A stretch of DNA of 64,000 nucleotides from Brevundimonas sp. (GCA_003248965.1 QFQU01000011.1:1-64000), one strand, 5' to 3'. Positions 36,111-44,490 are shown, numbered from the stretch's first letter. The notes: generated by a model not told the origin, from the sequence alone. Made by a program: numbers and translations.

Positions 36111-37148
36111 ATGACGACACCTTCCGCCCCTCCGTCCTCCCAACCCGGCCCGCTGGACGACGCCCATCGCGCGGCGCGGCGCATCACCCGCCTGTCGGTC
36201 GGGGTCGCCGTCCTGTTGATCGCGCTGAAGGCCTTCGCCGTGGGCGCCTCGGGCTCGGTCGCCGTCCTGGCCTCGCTGACGGATTCGGCCCTGGACCTGG
36301 TCGCCTCCCTGGCCGTCTTCTTCGCCGTGCGCTGGGCCGCCGCGCCGCCGGACGAAGACCACCGTTATGGCCACGGCAAGGCCGAGGCTTTGGCCGCCCT
36401 GGTCCAGGCCGGGCTGATCTTCGCCTCGGCCGTCTTCGTCGGCTGGGAGGCGATCCAGCGCATCTTCGACCCGCGCCCCGTCGTCTCGGGCGGCTGGGCC
36501 ACGGGGGTGATGGTCGTCTCCATCGCCATTACCGCCGGCCTTGTCTGGATGCAGACCAGGGCCATGAAAACCACCGGCTCCCTGGCCGTGGCGGGGGACC
36601 GCGCCCATTACGCCGCCGACCTTGGGGCCAATCTGGTCGTTCTGATCGGCGTGGTCTCGGGCGCCTTCCTGCATGCGCCGGGCCTGGACGCCGCCGCCGG
36701 CCTGATGGTGGCCGTCTGGCTGTTCTGGGGGGCGGTGGGCCTGCTCAAGGACGCCGCCGATCCCCTTCTGGATCGCGCCGCGCCCGAGGCGGACCGCGCC
36801 GCCGTGGTCCGCGCCGTCCTGGCCGATCCGCGCGTTTCGGGCGTCCACCAGTTGCGCACCCGCCTGTCGGGCCAGGTGATGATGGTCCAGATGCACGTCG
36901 ACCTGGACCCGACCCTGACGCTGGAAGCCGCCCACGCCATCGTGGTCGAGGCCGAGAACCGCATCCTGGCCCTCTATCCGGCCGCCGACATCCTGATCCA
37001 CGCCGATCCGCGCGGCCGGACACGGACCGCGCCGGCCCAAACGACGGATCAGACGACGGATCAGACGCCCGACCCGGCGCCGCCTTCGGAGCCCGCCCCG
37101 CGCGACGCGACGCCGGACGCCGCACCGGCCAAGGGCCCGTGGTCCTGA
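36111..37148 (+). CDS. Cation diffusion facilitator, FieF type
   Basis: A 345-residue divalent-metal/proton antiporter of the inner membrane. The site-A ligands match FieF spacing: Asp58 and Asp62 in LTDSALDL and His166/Asp170 in AHYAADL. Six helices are followed by a cytoplasmic domain with VSGVHQLRTRLSG and MVQMHVDLDP. The tail (about 45 residues, Thr/Asp/Pro-rich, with a small duplicated TTDQ) is longer than usual and probably disordered. Metal choice (Fe, Zn, Mn) is not decided by these residues. Divergent from uppP. Confidence 0.92.
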   Translation: MTTPSAPPSSQPGPLDDAHRAARRITRLSVGVAVLLIALKAFAVGASGSVAVLASLTDSALDLVASLAVFFAVRWAAAPPDEDHRYGHGKAEALAALVQAGLIFASAVFVGWEAIQRIFDPRPVVSGGWATGVMVVSIAITAGLVWMQTRAMKTTGSLAVAGDRAHYAADLGANLVVLIGVVSGAFLHAPGLDAAAGLMVAVWLFWGAVGLLKDAADPLLDRAAPEADRAAVVRAVLADPRVSGVHQLRTRLSGQVMMVQMHVDLDPTLTLEAAHAIVVEAENRILALYPAADILIHADPRGRTRTAPAQTTDQTTDQTPDPAPPSEPAPRDATPDAAPAKGPWS

Positions 37149-37192
37149 CGCGGTAAACGCGCGTTTAACAGGTGTGGGCGCATTGAGGCGCC

Positions 37193-37879
37193 ATGGCCGA
37201 CCCCAGCGTTCTCTACCACTTCCCGTTCCAGCCCGCCTCGCGCGCGGCGCGGCTGGCCCTGGGCGAAGCACGGATCGACTGGATCGACACCCCTGTCCGC
37301 CCCTGGGAAGAGGACTGCCCGGTCCATGACCTGAACCCCTCAGGCCTGCCGCCCGTGCTTCAGACCAGCGAGCGCGGCCGCCCCCTGACCCTGTGCGAAC
37401 TGCCCGCCGTCCTGGGCTGGATCGAGGATCAGCAGAAGGGTCCGCTGCTGCTGCCCGCCGAAGCCGCCGAACGCGCCGAGGCGCGCCGCCTGACCGGCTG
37501 GTTCGAACGTCGTTTCACCGACGACGTGGACGCCGTCCTGCTGCACGAGCGGATGGAGAAGCCCCTGCTCAAGCTGGGCCCGCCCGAGGCCCGCGCCCTG
37601 CGCGACGGCCGCGACGCCCTGAAGTCCCACCTGGCCATGCTAGAGGACCTGGTGGCCGTGCGCGACTGGCTGGCGGGCCGCCGCCTGTCCCAGGCCGACC
37701 TGATCGCCGCCGCCCACCTGTCGGTGCTGGACTATTTCGGCGAAATCCCCTGGCAGACCTGGCCCGCGCTGAAGACCTGGTACTCCAAGCTGAAATCCCG
37801 CCCCTGCTTCCGCCCTCTGCTGGCGGACAGGTTCGTCGGCGTGCCGCCGTCGGCGTGGTACGCGGACCTGGATTTCTAG
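37193..37879 (+). CDS. fzlA: FzlA-type FtsZ-binding glutathione-S-transferase-fold protein
   Basis: A 228-residue GST-fold protein: N-terminal thioredoxin-like domain (LYHFPFQPASRAARLALG, NPSGLPPVL, LCELPAVLGWIED) and an all-helical C-terminal domain. Trp38 in VRPWEE and the C-terminus DLDF with Asp227 match the positions I recall as important for FtsZ binding in Caulobacter FzlA. ADLIAAAHLSVLDYFGEIPW and KSRPCFRPLLADRF also match that subfamily. FzlA links FtsZ curvature to constriction and is essential in Caulobacter. A plain GST is the alternative. It lies 44 bp after the exporter, with a CtrA-like site between. Confidence 0.78.
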   Translation: MADPSVLYHFPFQPASRAARLALGEARIDWIDTPVRPWEEDCPVHDLNPSGLPPVLQTSERGRPLTLCELPAVLGWIEDQQKGPLLLPAEAAERAEARRLTGWFERRFTDDVDAVLLHERMEKPLLKLGPPEARALRDGRDALKSHLAMLEDLVAVRDWLAGRRLSQADLIAAAHLSVLDYFGEIPWQTWPALKTWYSKLKSRPCFRPLLADRFVGVPPSAWYADLDF

Positions 37880-37894
37880 GCCCGCGTGCCAGCC

Positions 37895-38058
37895 TTCTCC
37901 CTCCCCGTTCGGGGAGGGTCGTCGCGCAGCGACGGGGTGGGAGCGGCCTGGCAAGGCCGCACCTGCCGGACAATAGGAGCAGGTCCAGTGAGGCGTCACC
38001 TCGCCGCCCCCACCCGACCTTGCTTCGCTCGGCCACCCTCCCCGTCCGGGGAGGGAGA
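37895..38058. repeat. About 160-bp dispersed element with palindromic ends (copy B)
   Basis: The left palindrome is 37899-37906 with 37911-37918 (CCCTCCCC/GGGGAGGG) and the right 38036-38043 with 38048-38055 (same arms). The inner ends CGTCGCGCAGCGACG and TTGCTTCGCTCGGCCAC match copy A at 25945-26105. The centre contains GCGGCCT..AGGCCGC and differs from copy A. It fills the gap between fzlA and queG, so the queG start is preceded almost directly by the right palindrome. Confidence 0.65.
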
Positions 38059-38079
38059 ATTCTGTGCTATCTCCCGCCC

Positions 38080-39150
38080 GTGTCCGATCGCCTGAAAACC
38101 TTCATTCGCCAGCGCGCGGCCGAGCTGGGCTTCGATGTCTGCCGGTTCGCCTCGGCGGCCGACGCCTGGCCGGCGGGCGAGCGGCTGCGTCATTTCGTGG
38201 ACGAAGGCCGGCATGGCGACATGGACTGGATGGAAACGACGCTGGATCGCCGCCAGCACCCCACCGCCATGTGGGACGAGGCGAAAACCGCCATCGTCCT
38301 GGGCCTGAACTATGGTCCGGACAGGAACCCGCTGGAGCAGCTGGCCGACCGTTCGGCCGGATACATCTCGGTCTATGCGCGCGGCGACGACTATCACGAG
38401 GTCATCAAGGGCCGGCTGAAACAGCTGGCGGGCCAGATCGCGGCCCGAAACGGCAAGGACATCAAGGTCTTCGTCGACACCGCCCCCCTTATGGAGAAGC
38501 CCCTGGCCCAGCGCGCGGGCCTGGGCTGGCAGGGCAAACACACCAATCTGCTCAGCCGCACTCACGGCAACTGGCTGTTTTTAGGCACCATCCTGACCGC
38601 CGCCGAGATCGCGCCGGACACGGCCGAGACCGAACACTGCGGCCGCTGCACCGCCTGTCTCGACGCCTGTCCGACGAACGCCTTTCCCGCCCCGTTCCAG
38701 CTCGACGCCCGGCGCTGTCTCTCCTATCTGACCATCGAATTCGCCGACCCTTGGCCCGAGGAATTCCGCATCGCGGCCGGTTCGCGCATCTATGGCTGCG
38801 ACGACTGTCTGGCGGTGTGTCCCTGGAACAAGTTCGCCCAGGAGGCGCGCGAGATGCGGCTCCTACCCCGTCCGGCGCTGGAGAGCCCGCCGCTGGCGGA
38901 ACTGGCGGCGTTGGACGACCCAGGCTTTCGCGCCCTGTTCGCCAAGAGCCCGGTCAAACGCATCGGCCGCGACCGCTTCATCCGCAACGTCCTTTACGCC
39001 ATCGGCAACAGCGGCGACCCGGCCTTGAGGGTTTGCGCCGAACGCCTGGTCGACGACCCGGCGCCGGTGGTGCGCGACGCAGCGGCTTGGGCGATCGGGC
39101 GGCTGTCCGACCAGGTCGCGGTTCAGCCCTCGACGGCCTTCGAACGCTGA
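38080..39150 (+). CDS. queG: Epoxyqueuosine reductase QueG
   Basis: A 356-residue cobalamin-dependent enzyme making queuosine in tRNA from its epoxide. Two ferredoxin-like clusters are visible: Cys187/190/193/197 (CGRCTACLDACP) and Cys240/243/247 (CDDCLAVCPWNKF). The C-terminus carries a HEAT-like repeat (RVCAERLVDDPAPVVRDAAAWAIGRL). The start is GTG 38080, as no ATG exists in frame upstream and homology begins at once (SDRLKTFIRQRAAELGFD). The end overlaps the convergent AraC gene by 28 bp. Confidence 0.93.
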   Translation: MSDRLKTFIRQRAAELGFDVCRFASAADAWPAGERLRHFVDEGRHGDMDWMETTLDRRQHPTAMWDEAKTAIVLGLNYGPDRNPLEQLADRSAGYISVYARGDDYHEVIKGRLKQLAGQIAARNGKDIKVFVDTAPLMEKPLAQRAGLGWQGKHTNLLSRTHGNWLFLGTILTAAEIAPDTAETEHCGRCTACLDACPTNAFPAPFQLDARRCLSYLTIEFADPWPEEFRIAAGSRIYGCDDCLAVCPWNKFAQEAREMRLLPRPALESPPLAELAALDDPGFRALFAKSPVKRIGRDRFIRNVLYAIGNSGDPALRVCAERLVDDPAPVVRDAAAWAIGRLSDQVAVQPSTAFER

Positions 39151-40148
39151 AGCGCGCGATAGGCCCGAGGCGTGGTTCCCGTCTCCTCTCGAAACGCCCG
39201 GTTGAACGGCCCCAGGGAGGCGAAGCCGCAGTCCAGGGCGATCTGCAGGATGGACCCGGCCTGATCGGGCGACGCCAACAGACGTTTCGCCGCCTCCACC
39301 CGATGATGATTGATCAGGCGATTGAAGTTGGGAAAGCCGGTCGCCGCGCCGATGCAGCGTGAAACCCGGTGTTCCGGCGCATTCAGCCGGGCGGCGACGT
39401 CCCCGATCCTCAGATCGGGATCCAGATGAGGGGCCATGTCGCGCAACAGCCTTTCCAGCCGTTCGGCCAGCAAGAGGTCGTCCGCCGTGGCGGGCTTCCT
39501 CGCGGCCGTCGCGCGCTCGACCAGGATCAGGGGGCGTTTCAGGCGATACACCGTCGCCCCGATCTCGCCCGCCAGACCCACGATGGCGCAAGCCGTCTCG
39601 ACCCGCTCCGGCGCCGTCCAGGCCGCCAGGACCGCGATGCCGACCAGCAGGGCGAACACGCCGACGAAGATCGCCCGGAACAGGACCTCGTCCCGCGCCA
39701 GGGCGCAGCCGCGTCTCTGGAACGGCTCCACGAAGGTCATCAGCAAGGCCCCCGATCCGCTCAGGACATAGAGGTTGTTCGCCACGGTCGAAGCGGGCTG
39801 ATGGGCGGGCGCCAATACCGCCGTCGCCCCCGACGCCGCCAGGACCAGCACCACCAGCCGCGGCCACAGGGCGTCATGTTTCGCTGGGTCGAACAGGGCG
39901 CGGGCCAGAAGCCAGGACCAGCCGCAGGCCGAAACCCCGAAGGCGGCGAAAGCCGTGGAAAATCCTCCGTGCGTCTCGCGCGCCAGGATGTAGGCGCAGA
40001 AGGCGACGACGGCGACGCAGGCGTGGGCCGCCAGTCGATCCGGCGCTTGGCCCCGCCCCGACGGTCCCTGTCGATCCAGGCCGAACAGGGTCGCGGACTT
40101 GAATGCGGTCGTGGTCACACCCGCCCTCCCGAAGCGATCCCCCGTCAT
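39123..40148 (-). CDS. Membrane-anchored AraC-family transcription regulator
   Basis: A 341-residue protein. The N-terminal half has about six hydrophobic helices (from residue 42 to about 190). The C-terminal 100 residues form an AraC double helix-turn-helix (DLRIGDVAARLNAPEHRVSRCIGAATG, ILQIALDCGFASLGPFNRAFREETGTTPRAYR). Such membrane-bound AraC proteins are usually local sensors. It is divergent, 139 bp apart, from a DUF2306 membrane gene that is its likeliest target and is broken here. The signal is unknown. Confidence 0.85.
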   Translation of the reverse strand: MTGDRFGRAGVTTTAFKSATLFGLDRQGPSGRGQAPDRLAAHACVAVVAFCAYILARETHGGFSTAFAAFGVSACGWSWLLARALFDPAKHDALWPRLVVLVLAASGATAVLAPAHQPASTVANNLYVLSGSGALLMTFVEPFQRRGCALARDEVLFRAIFVGVFALLVGIAVLAAWTAPERVETACAIVGLAGEIGATVYRLKRPLILVERATAARKPATADDLLLAERLERLLRDMAPHLDPDLRIGDVAARLNAPEHRVSRCIGAATGFPNFNRLINHHRVEAAKRLLASPDQAGSILQIALDCGFASLGPFNRAFREETGTTPRAYRALQRSKAVEG

Positions 40149-40287
40149 CGCCCGGCGCGGCCGTCCCTGTCCAGCAGGCCTTGCGACGAAGAGACGGAAA
40201 AAGACCGGCCGAATTCCAAATCGGCGAGACCCTGTTCCAGCAGGCCCGCATGCGACGCCGTCTCTCTTTTATTTCCTCGGATATCTC

Positions 40288-41042
40288 ATGCCCGCTCCCT
40301 CGCCCTCCCTCCCCTTGGCTTCGCGTCTGTTGCGTTGGGCCGGCGCCGCCTGGTTCGTCGCGGCCGTGGTCGGTCAGGCCGCCTTCATCGTCTTCATCCT
40401 GGCCTTCTACGGTCTGCGGACGGCGACAGGGAACTTCGCCGGATGGAACGACAAGCCGCTGATCGACGGCTATGTGGCCGGCGACGATCTGGGAAACTTG
40501 GTCTTCATCGCCCATGTCCTGATGGCGGCGGTTGTCACCCTGGGCGGCCTGATGCAGCTGTGGCCCGCCCTGCGGCGCCGCCTTCCACGCCTGCACCGCT
40601 GGACCGGCCGCGCCTTTCTGGTCGTCGCCGTCAAGTCTCGGCCGTCGCCATCCTGGGCGACGCCGTCCTTATCCTCGTCTTCGCCGCCCTGGCCTGGCGA
40701 CGCGCGCTTCAACGCAGGTTCGAGGCGCACCGCGTCTGGGCGATGCGCGCCTTCATGGCGGTCAGCGGGGTCTGGTTCCTGCGCGTCGGCCTGATGGCCT
40801 GGATCATTCTCTGGCAGGGTCCGGTCGGCATCACCGAGACCCTGTCCGGCCCGGTCGACATCATCCTGGTTTTCGGCAGCTATCTGATCCCGCTGGCGGT
40901 TCTGGAACTCTATCTGGCGGCGGGCCGCAGCCCTCGAATAGCGCTGAAGATCGCGGCCGCCGCCCTGGTCAGCCTGGCCGCCCTTTATACGGCCGTGGGC
41001 GTGTTCGGGACCGTCGCCTTCATGTGGGGCCCGTATCTCTGA
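40288..41042 (+). pseudogene. DUF2306-type membrane protein, frameshift with missing segment
   Basis: The first frame, from ATG 40288, reads through four hydrophobic segments to LHRWTGRAFLVVAV. The second resumes at VSAVAILGDAVLILVFAALAWRR and continues with FEAHRVWAMRAFMAVSGVWFLRVGLM to a stop at 41042. The switch is near 40631 and family memory suggests about 20 residues are lost between. The two-histidine LHRW and AHRVW motifs of DUF2306 fall on opposite sides. No single intact product is possible as written. Divergent from the AraC-type regulator. Confidence 0.75.
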
Positions 41043-41076
41043 CCCGCACAGGCTTTCGACCCCGTCGGGAAGCGTT

Positions 41077-41604
41077 TCAGCCCATCGCGGTCCCGCCGCC
41101 CGATCCGCCGCCCGGCACCGGCGCCACGTCCAGCAGTTTCAGCCGGAAGATCAGCACCGAATTGGCCGGAATCCTGGGGCGCGGCGTGTCGCCGTAACCC
41201 AGCTCGGGCGGCACATAGAGGATCCACTCGTCGCCGACGCGCATCTTCTGCAAGGCTTCTGTCCAGCCCTTGACCACCTCTTCCGGCGTGAAGATGGCCG
41301 GGGCGCCGCGCGCGAACGAACTGTCGAACACGGTGTTGTCGACCAGCTTGCCTTCGTAGTCGACCTTGACCAGATCGTTGCGGTCGGGGCTGACGCCGCC
41401 CGCCGGGCCGGACTGGATCACCTTGTACTGCAGGCCGCTGGGCAGGGTCTGGACGCCCTCTTCCTTGGCGTTCTTGGCCATGAAGGCGACCGCCTCGGCC
41501 TTGCCCGCGTTCGGGTCCATCGGCTGGGTCTGGCCGCAACCCGCCAGCAGCAGCGCGCCCAAAAGGCCGGAGAGCAGCGCCGCCTTACCCCATCCGAAGT
41601 TCAT
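41077..41604 (-). CDS. FKBP-type peptidyl-prolyl isomerase lipoprotein
   Basis: A 175-residue precursor. The lipobox LLAGC places the lipidated Cys at 23. After a short linker comes one FKBP domain (VKVDYEGKLVDNTVFDSSFARG, EEVVKGWTEALQKMRVGDEWILYVPPELGYG, IPANSVLIFRLKLL), which keeps the aromatic pocket residues. The tail is glycine-rich (PGGGSGGGTAMG). Expected to help fold envelope proteins. Its start overlaps the end of ilvA by 20 bp, so it is translated downstream of ilvA. Confidence 0.92.
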   Translation of the reverse strand: MNFGWGKAALLSGLLGALLLAGCGQTQPMDPNAGKAEAVAFMAKNAKEEGVQTLPSGLQYKVIQSGPAGGVSPDRNDLVKVDYEGKLVDNTVFDSSFARGAPAIFTPEEVVKGWTEALQKMRVGDEWILYVPPELGYGDTPRPRIPANSVLIFRLKLLDVAPVPGGGSGGGTAMG

Positions 41605-42787
41605 AGCCGCGTTCCTTCAAGGCCTCGCCGATCTCGTCAGCGTGGGCGCTATCGCGCGTTTCGACCATGATGTCGAACTCGGCGCCCTTGGCCGGCACAT
41701 CCAGCGCCAGACGGTTGTGGACCACGTCGATGATGTTGCCGCCCAGGCCCCCGATCACCGCCGCCATGGCCGACAGCATCCCCGGCCGGTCGTCGCCCAG
41801 GATGCGATAGACCAGCAATCTCCGTTCACGGACCATCTCGCGGTTCAGCACCACGGCCAGCATCCGCGCGTCGATATTGCCGCCGGTCAGCTCGATGCCG
41901 ACCTTCATCCCCTTGAACCGCTCAGGATAGCGCAGCAGGGCCGCCAGGCCCCCGGCCCCGGCGCCCTCGCACACCGTCTTCTCCATCGTCGCCATATAGG
42001 AGACGCCGCGCTCGAAATCGGCCTCGTCCACCACGAAGACCTCGTCGATCAGCCGGTCGGCCAGGCCGAAGGGGATGTCGCCCACCGCCTTGATGGCGAT
42101 GCCCTCGGCGATGGTCTGGCCGGTGCAGACCGGCGGCTGGCCCGCCCGTTTGGCGGTGAAGGACGGATAGCGGGCCGCCTCCACGCCATAGACCTTGATG
42201 TCCGGCTTCATCGCCTTGGCGGCGATGGCGCAGCCGGCGATCAGGCCCCCGCCGCCGATCGGCACGATCAGGGCCTCGATCTCGGGCGCGTCCTCCAGGA
42301 ACTCGATGGCGCAGACGCCCTGGCCCGCCACGATCCCCTCGTCGTCGAAGGCCGAGACGAAGACATAGCCCTTCTCGGCCTCCAGCCGCTTGGCCTCCTC
42401 GGTCGCCCCGGTGAAGTCCAGGCCATGGATCACCACCGTCGCCCCATGCTGGCGGGTGCCGTTGATCTTGGCGAAGGGTGTGCCCTCGGGCATCACGATG
42501 GTCACGGGCACGCCCAGCCGCCCGCCGTGATAGGCCAGGGCCTGGGCGTGGTTGCCGGCGCTGGCCGCCACCACGCCGCGCCGGCGTTCGTCCTCGCTCA
42601 GCAGCAGCAGACGGTTCAGGGCGCCCCGCTCCTTGAAGCTGCCGGTGTAGTGAAGATTGTCGAACTTCACCCACACCTGCGCGCCCGTCAGCTCCGACAG
42701 CCGGCGGGAATACCGCGCCGGGGTGTGGTCGACCTGACCTGCGATTCGCGCGCGGGCGGCCTGAATGTCGGCGAAACTGACGGTCAT
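41585..42787 (-). CDS. ilvA: Threonine ammonia-lyase with C-terminal ACT domain
   Basis: A 400-residue PLP enzyme deaminating threonine to 2-oxobutyrate, the entry to isoleucine. The pyridoxal lysine is Lys52 in TGSFKERGA, the phosphate cup is PIGGGGLIAG, and ASAGNHAQALA is intact. A single ACT-like domain occupies about residues 325-400 (RLLVYRILGDDRPGMLSAM), as in the shorter TdcB/IlvA forms of alphaproteobacteria. Start ATG 42787; the frame is open far upstream but not homologous. Two competing hairpins lie in its leader. Confidence 0.93.
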   Translation of the reverse strand: MTVSFADIQAARARIAGQVDHTPARYSRRLSELTGAQVWVKFDNLHYTGSFKERGALNRLLLLSEDERRRGVVAASAGNHAQALAYHGGRLGVPVTIVMPEGTPFAKINGTRQHGATVVIHGLDFTGATEEAKRLEAEKGYVFVSAFDDEGIVAGQGVCAIEFLEDAPEIEALIVPIGGGGLIAGCAIAAKAMKPDIKVYGVEAARYPSFTAKRAGQPPVCTGQTIAEGIAIKAVGDIPFGLADRLIDEVFVVDEADFERGVSYMATMEKTVCEGAGAGGLAALLRYPERFKGMKVGIELTGGNIDARMLAVVLNREMVRERRLLVYRILGDDRPGMLSAMAAVIGGLGGNIIDVVHNRLALDVPAKGAEFDIMVETRDSAHADEIGEALKERGYELRMG

Positions 42788-42806
42788 GAAGGCGTTCCCG
42801 ATCTGT

Positions 42807-42838
42807 CGCCGGTCGTAACCGGCGAATTTTCTTTCGCC
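42807..42838 (-). promoter_or_regulatory. Two mutually exclusive hairpins in the ilvA leader
   Basis: On the minus strand, GGCGAA-AGAAAA-TTCGCC (42838-42821) and CGCCGGT-TACG-ACCGGCG (42824-42807) share the bases CGCC, so only one can form. The second ends 19 bases before the ilvA start. On the opposite strand the second hairpin is followed by TTTTCTTT. Function is speculative. Confidence 0.35.
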
Positions 42839-42961
42839 TCTTTCGCGCGTTGTCGCCCCCTGGTCCAGAGGCCGCATCGACGCCGATGGCGTCGGCCCCG
42901 CCGACCGTGCGATAAGGCGAGCGCGATCCGGCCCCCGCCGCCGCCAACAGGAGGAATGCCC

Positions 42962-43486
42962 ATGTCGATCCGCCCCATCGCCGCCGCCGGCCTGGCCTCC
43001 ACGGCCCTGATCGCCGCCCTGGCCGCCTGCGCCCCCACCACCTATTCGCCCCGCACGCCGATCCCCGCCGCCGCCGTCTTCAACGAGAACGAGTTCGCCT
43101 GGTCCCAGCGCGGCGGTCAGGCCGCCATCGAGGGGCGCGTGACCTATGTCCAGGACGGCAAGGCCTATGGCTGCGTCGGCTCCGCCGGACTGACGCCTGA
43201 CACCCCCTATACGCGCGCGCGGTTCCGCACCCTGTACGGCTCCACCGACCGGGCCGCCGTTCCCGCCGCCGTGGTGCGCGCCCGCACCGTGGCCGACGCC
43301 AACGCCAACTACAGCGCCTATGTCCGCTCCGAACGCTGCGAGAACGGGCGCTTCGCCTTCACCGGCCTGCCCGACGGCGGCTGGTTCCTGATCGTGCCGG
43401 TGACGACGCCCGGCGCCGAAGGCCCGGTCGTCCTGATGCGCCGGGTGGAGACGCGGGGCGGCCGCGCCGTCAGCCTGACGCTCTGA
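42962..43486 (+). CDS. Putative lipoprotein, unknown
   Basis: A 174-residue exported protein with a lipobox at ALAAC after MSIRPIAAAGLASTALIA. The mature part has FNENEFAWSQRGGQAAIEGRVTYVQDGKAYGCVGS and a later VRSERCENGRFAFTGLPDGGWFLIVPV, which suggests a small beta domain of carboxypeptidase-regulatory type (the GLPDGGW turn); this is inference. CAGGAGG lies seven bases before ATG 42962, and the ATG two codons upstream is too close to it. It stands alone, divergent from ilvA. Confidence 0.75.
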   Translation: MSIRPIAAAGLASTALIAALAACAPTTYSPRTPIPAAAVFNENEFAWSQRGGQAAIEGRVTYVQDGKAYGCVGSAGLTPDTPYTRARFRTLYGSTDRAAVPAAVVRARTVADANANYSAYVRSERCENGRFAFTGLPDGGWFLIVPVTTPGAEGPVVLMRRVETRGGRAVSLTL

Positions 43487-43498
43487 CCCCCATCTCAC

Positions 43499-43534
43499 GA
43501 AGATGCGACCCCGGTAACGCGGGTCGCCATCTTC
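43499..43534 (+). terminator. Hairpin after the lipoprotein gene, possible terminator
   Basis: GAAGATG-CGACCC pairs with GGGTCG-C-CATCTTC, a 13-bp stem with one bulged base, 12 bp after the stop. There is no T tract, so termination is possible but not assured. The 305-bp gap 43487-43791 otherwise holds only the 66-codon frame listed next. Confidence 0.45.
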
Positions 43535-43582
43535 TGGCCGCCAGCGCCCCGGAGTGATCCCTTTCAGGCCACAGTCGGGGGA

Positions 43583-43783
43583 ATGCGTTTCTTGTCCCAG
43601 CACAACATCATCGGTTCCGAAGCCTTCACGCGCGGGCCGTCCGTCATCATCCGCAAATATCGGGCGGGCGGCATGCGCCGTCGCCGCGCCCGCACCGCCA
43701 TGGCCTTTGTCGCCGGAGCCGGGGCCATGCTGGCGGCCGGCGCGGTCGGCGCCGTCGCGGTGTTCGGCGCCGGCCTGCCCTGA
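43583..43783 (+). CDS. Possible 66-residue membrane protein
   Basis: ATG 43583 follows a GGGGGA by one base. The product has an Arg-rich middle (IIRKYRAGGMRRRRARTAM) and one hydrophobic helix (AFVAGAGAMLAAGAVGAVAVFGAG). Positive-inside charge is sensible, but any GC-rich frame can look like this. No family recognised. Confidence 0.4.
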   Translation: MRFLSQHNIIGSEAFTRGPSVIIRKYRAGGMRRRRARTAMAFVAGAGAMLAAGAVGAVAVFGAGLP

Positions 43784-43791
43784 GGCCGCCG

Positions 43792-44325
43792 TCAGGCCAG
43801 CCAGACCATCATCCGCGTATCGGCCTGGGCTCGGCGCGCCTGGCTCCAGGCCCGGCGCGTCTCGCCCGTATACAGAAAGCCGGCCTTTTCCAGCACGCGG
43901 CCCGAGGCGGGGTTGTCGGCGAAATGGCCGGCGATCAGCGCCCGGCGCTTCCACTTGCGACTGGCCCAGACGACGGCGGCGTCCAGGGCCTCGGTGGCGA
44001 AGCCCCGACCCCAGTAGGGCCGCCCGATCCAGTAGCCGGTCTCCGGCACGCGATCCTCGCCCTCGAACAGGCCGATGACCCCGACCGGCCCCAGATCCTC
44101 GTGCTCGATGACGAAGGTGTTGGCCCGCGCCGGATCCTGAGCCGCGACCTGCAGCACGAAGGCGTCGGCGTCGGCCATGCGGAACGGATGCGGCATCCGC
44201 TTGGTCATGCGCGCGATGTCCAGATCGTTGGCCAGGGCCGCGATGCGCGGCGCGTCCTGGGGCGCTGGCGCGCGCAGCAGCAGGCGCCGCGTCTCGACGA
44301 CAGGGGAGGTTTCGATGACGCACAT
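43792..44325 (-). CDS. GNAT acetyltransferase, RimJ/RimL-like
   Basis: A 177-residue GNAT protein beginning with the typical TRRLLLRAPAPQDAPRIAALANDLDIARM. The acetyl-CoA segment reads GYWIGRPYWGRGFATEALDA, and HFADNPASGRVLEKAGFLYTGE is the conserved C-terminal motif of the Rim-type subfamily. Substrate unknown (protein N-terminus or small amine). It follows the rpmA terminator on the same strand with its own start. Confidence 0.88.
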   Translation of the reverse strand: MCVIETSPVVETRRLLLRAPAPQDAPRIAALANDLDIARMTKRMPHPFRMADADAFVLQVAAQDPARANTFVIEHEDLGPVGVIGLFEGEDRVPETGYWIGRPYWGRGFATEALDAAVVWASRKWKRRALIAGHFADNPASGRVLEKAGFLYTGETRRAWSQARRAQADTRMMVWLA

Positions 44326-44385
44326 AAGCTTCGCCTCTTGGTCGGACCGCCTCCTTGGAGGGCTCGGGCGGTCTTCGAGGCGGGG

Positions 44386-44421
44386 AAACGCAAACGGGGA
44401 GCCTGGTGATCCAGACTCCCC
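44386..44421 (-). terminator. Intrinsic terminator of rplU-rpmA
   Basis: On the minus strand GGGGAGTCTGG pairs with CCAGGCTCCCC (one G-U pair, loop ATCA; 44421-44396), then GTTTGCGTTTC. It lies 70 bp after the rpmA stop. A second hairpin (CCGGATCG/CGATCCGG) lies between it and the gene. Confidence 0.75.
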
Positions 44422-44490
44422 GCGGAATAATTCCCTGGTCCGGATCGGCTGCTTTGGAGAGCAACGCGATCCGGTGAAATCCAGACTGCG

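Noticed and set aside
37037..37066. Short tandem repeat (ACGGATCAG-type) in the exporter gene tail
   Set aside because: Two units only, in frame, giving a small TTDQ duplication in a disordered tail.
41366..42961. Upstream in-frame extension of the lipoprotein gene
   Set aside because: It runs antisense to ilvA and lacks protein-like composition; the CAGGAGG before 42962 sets the start.
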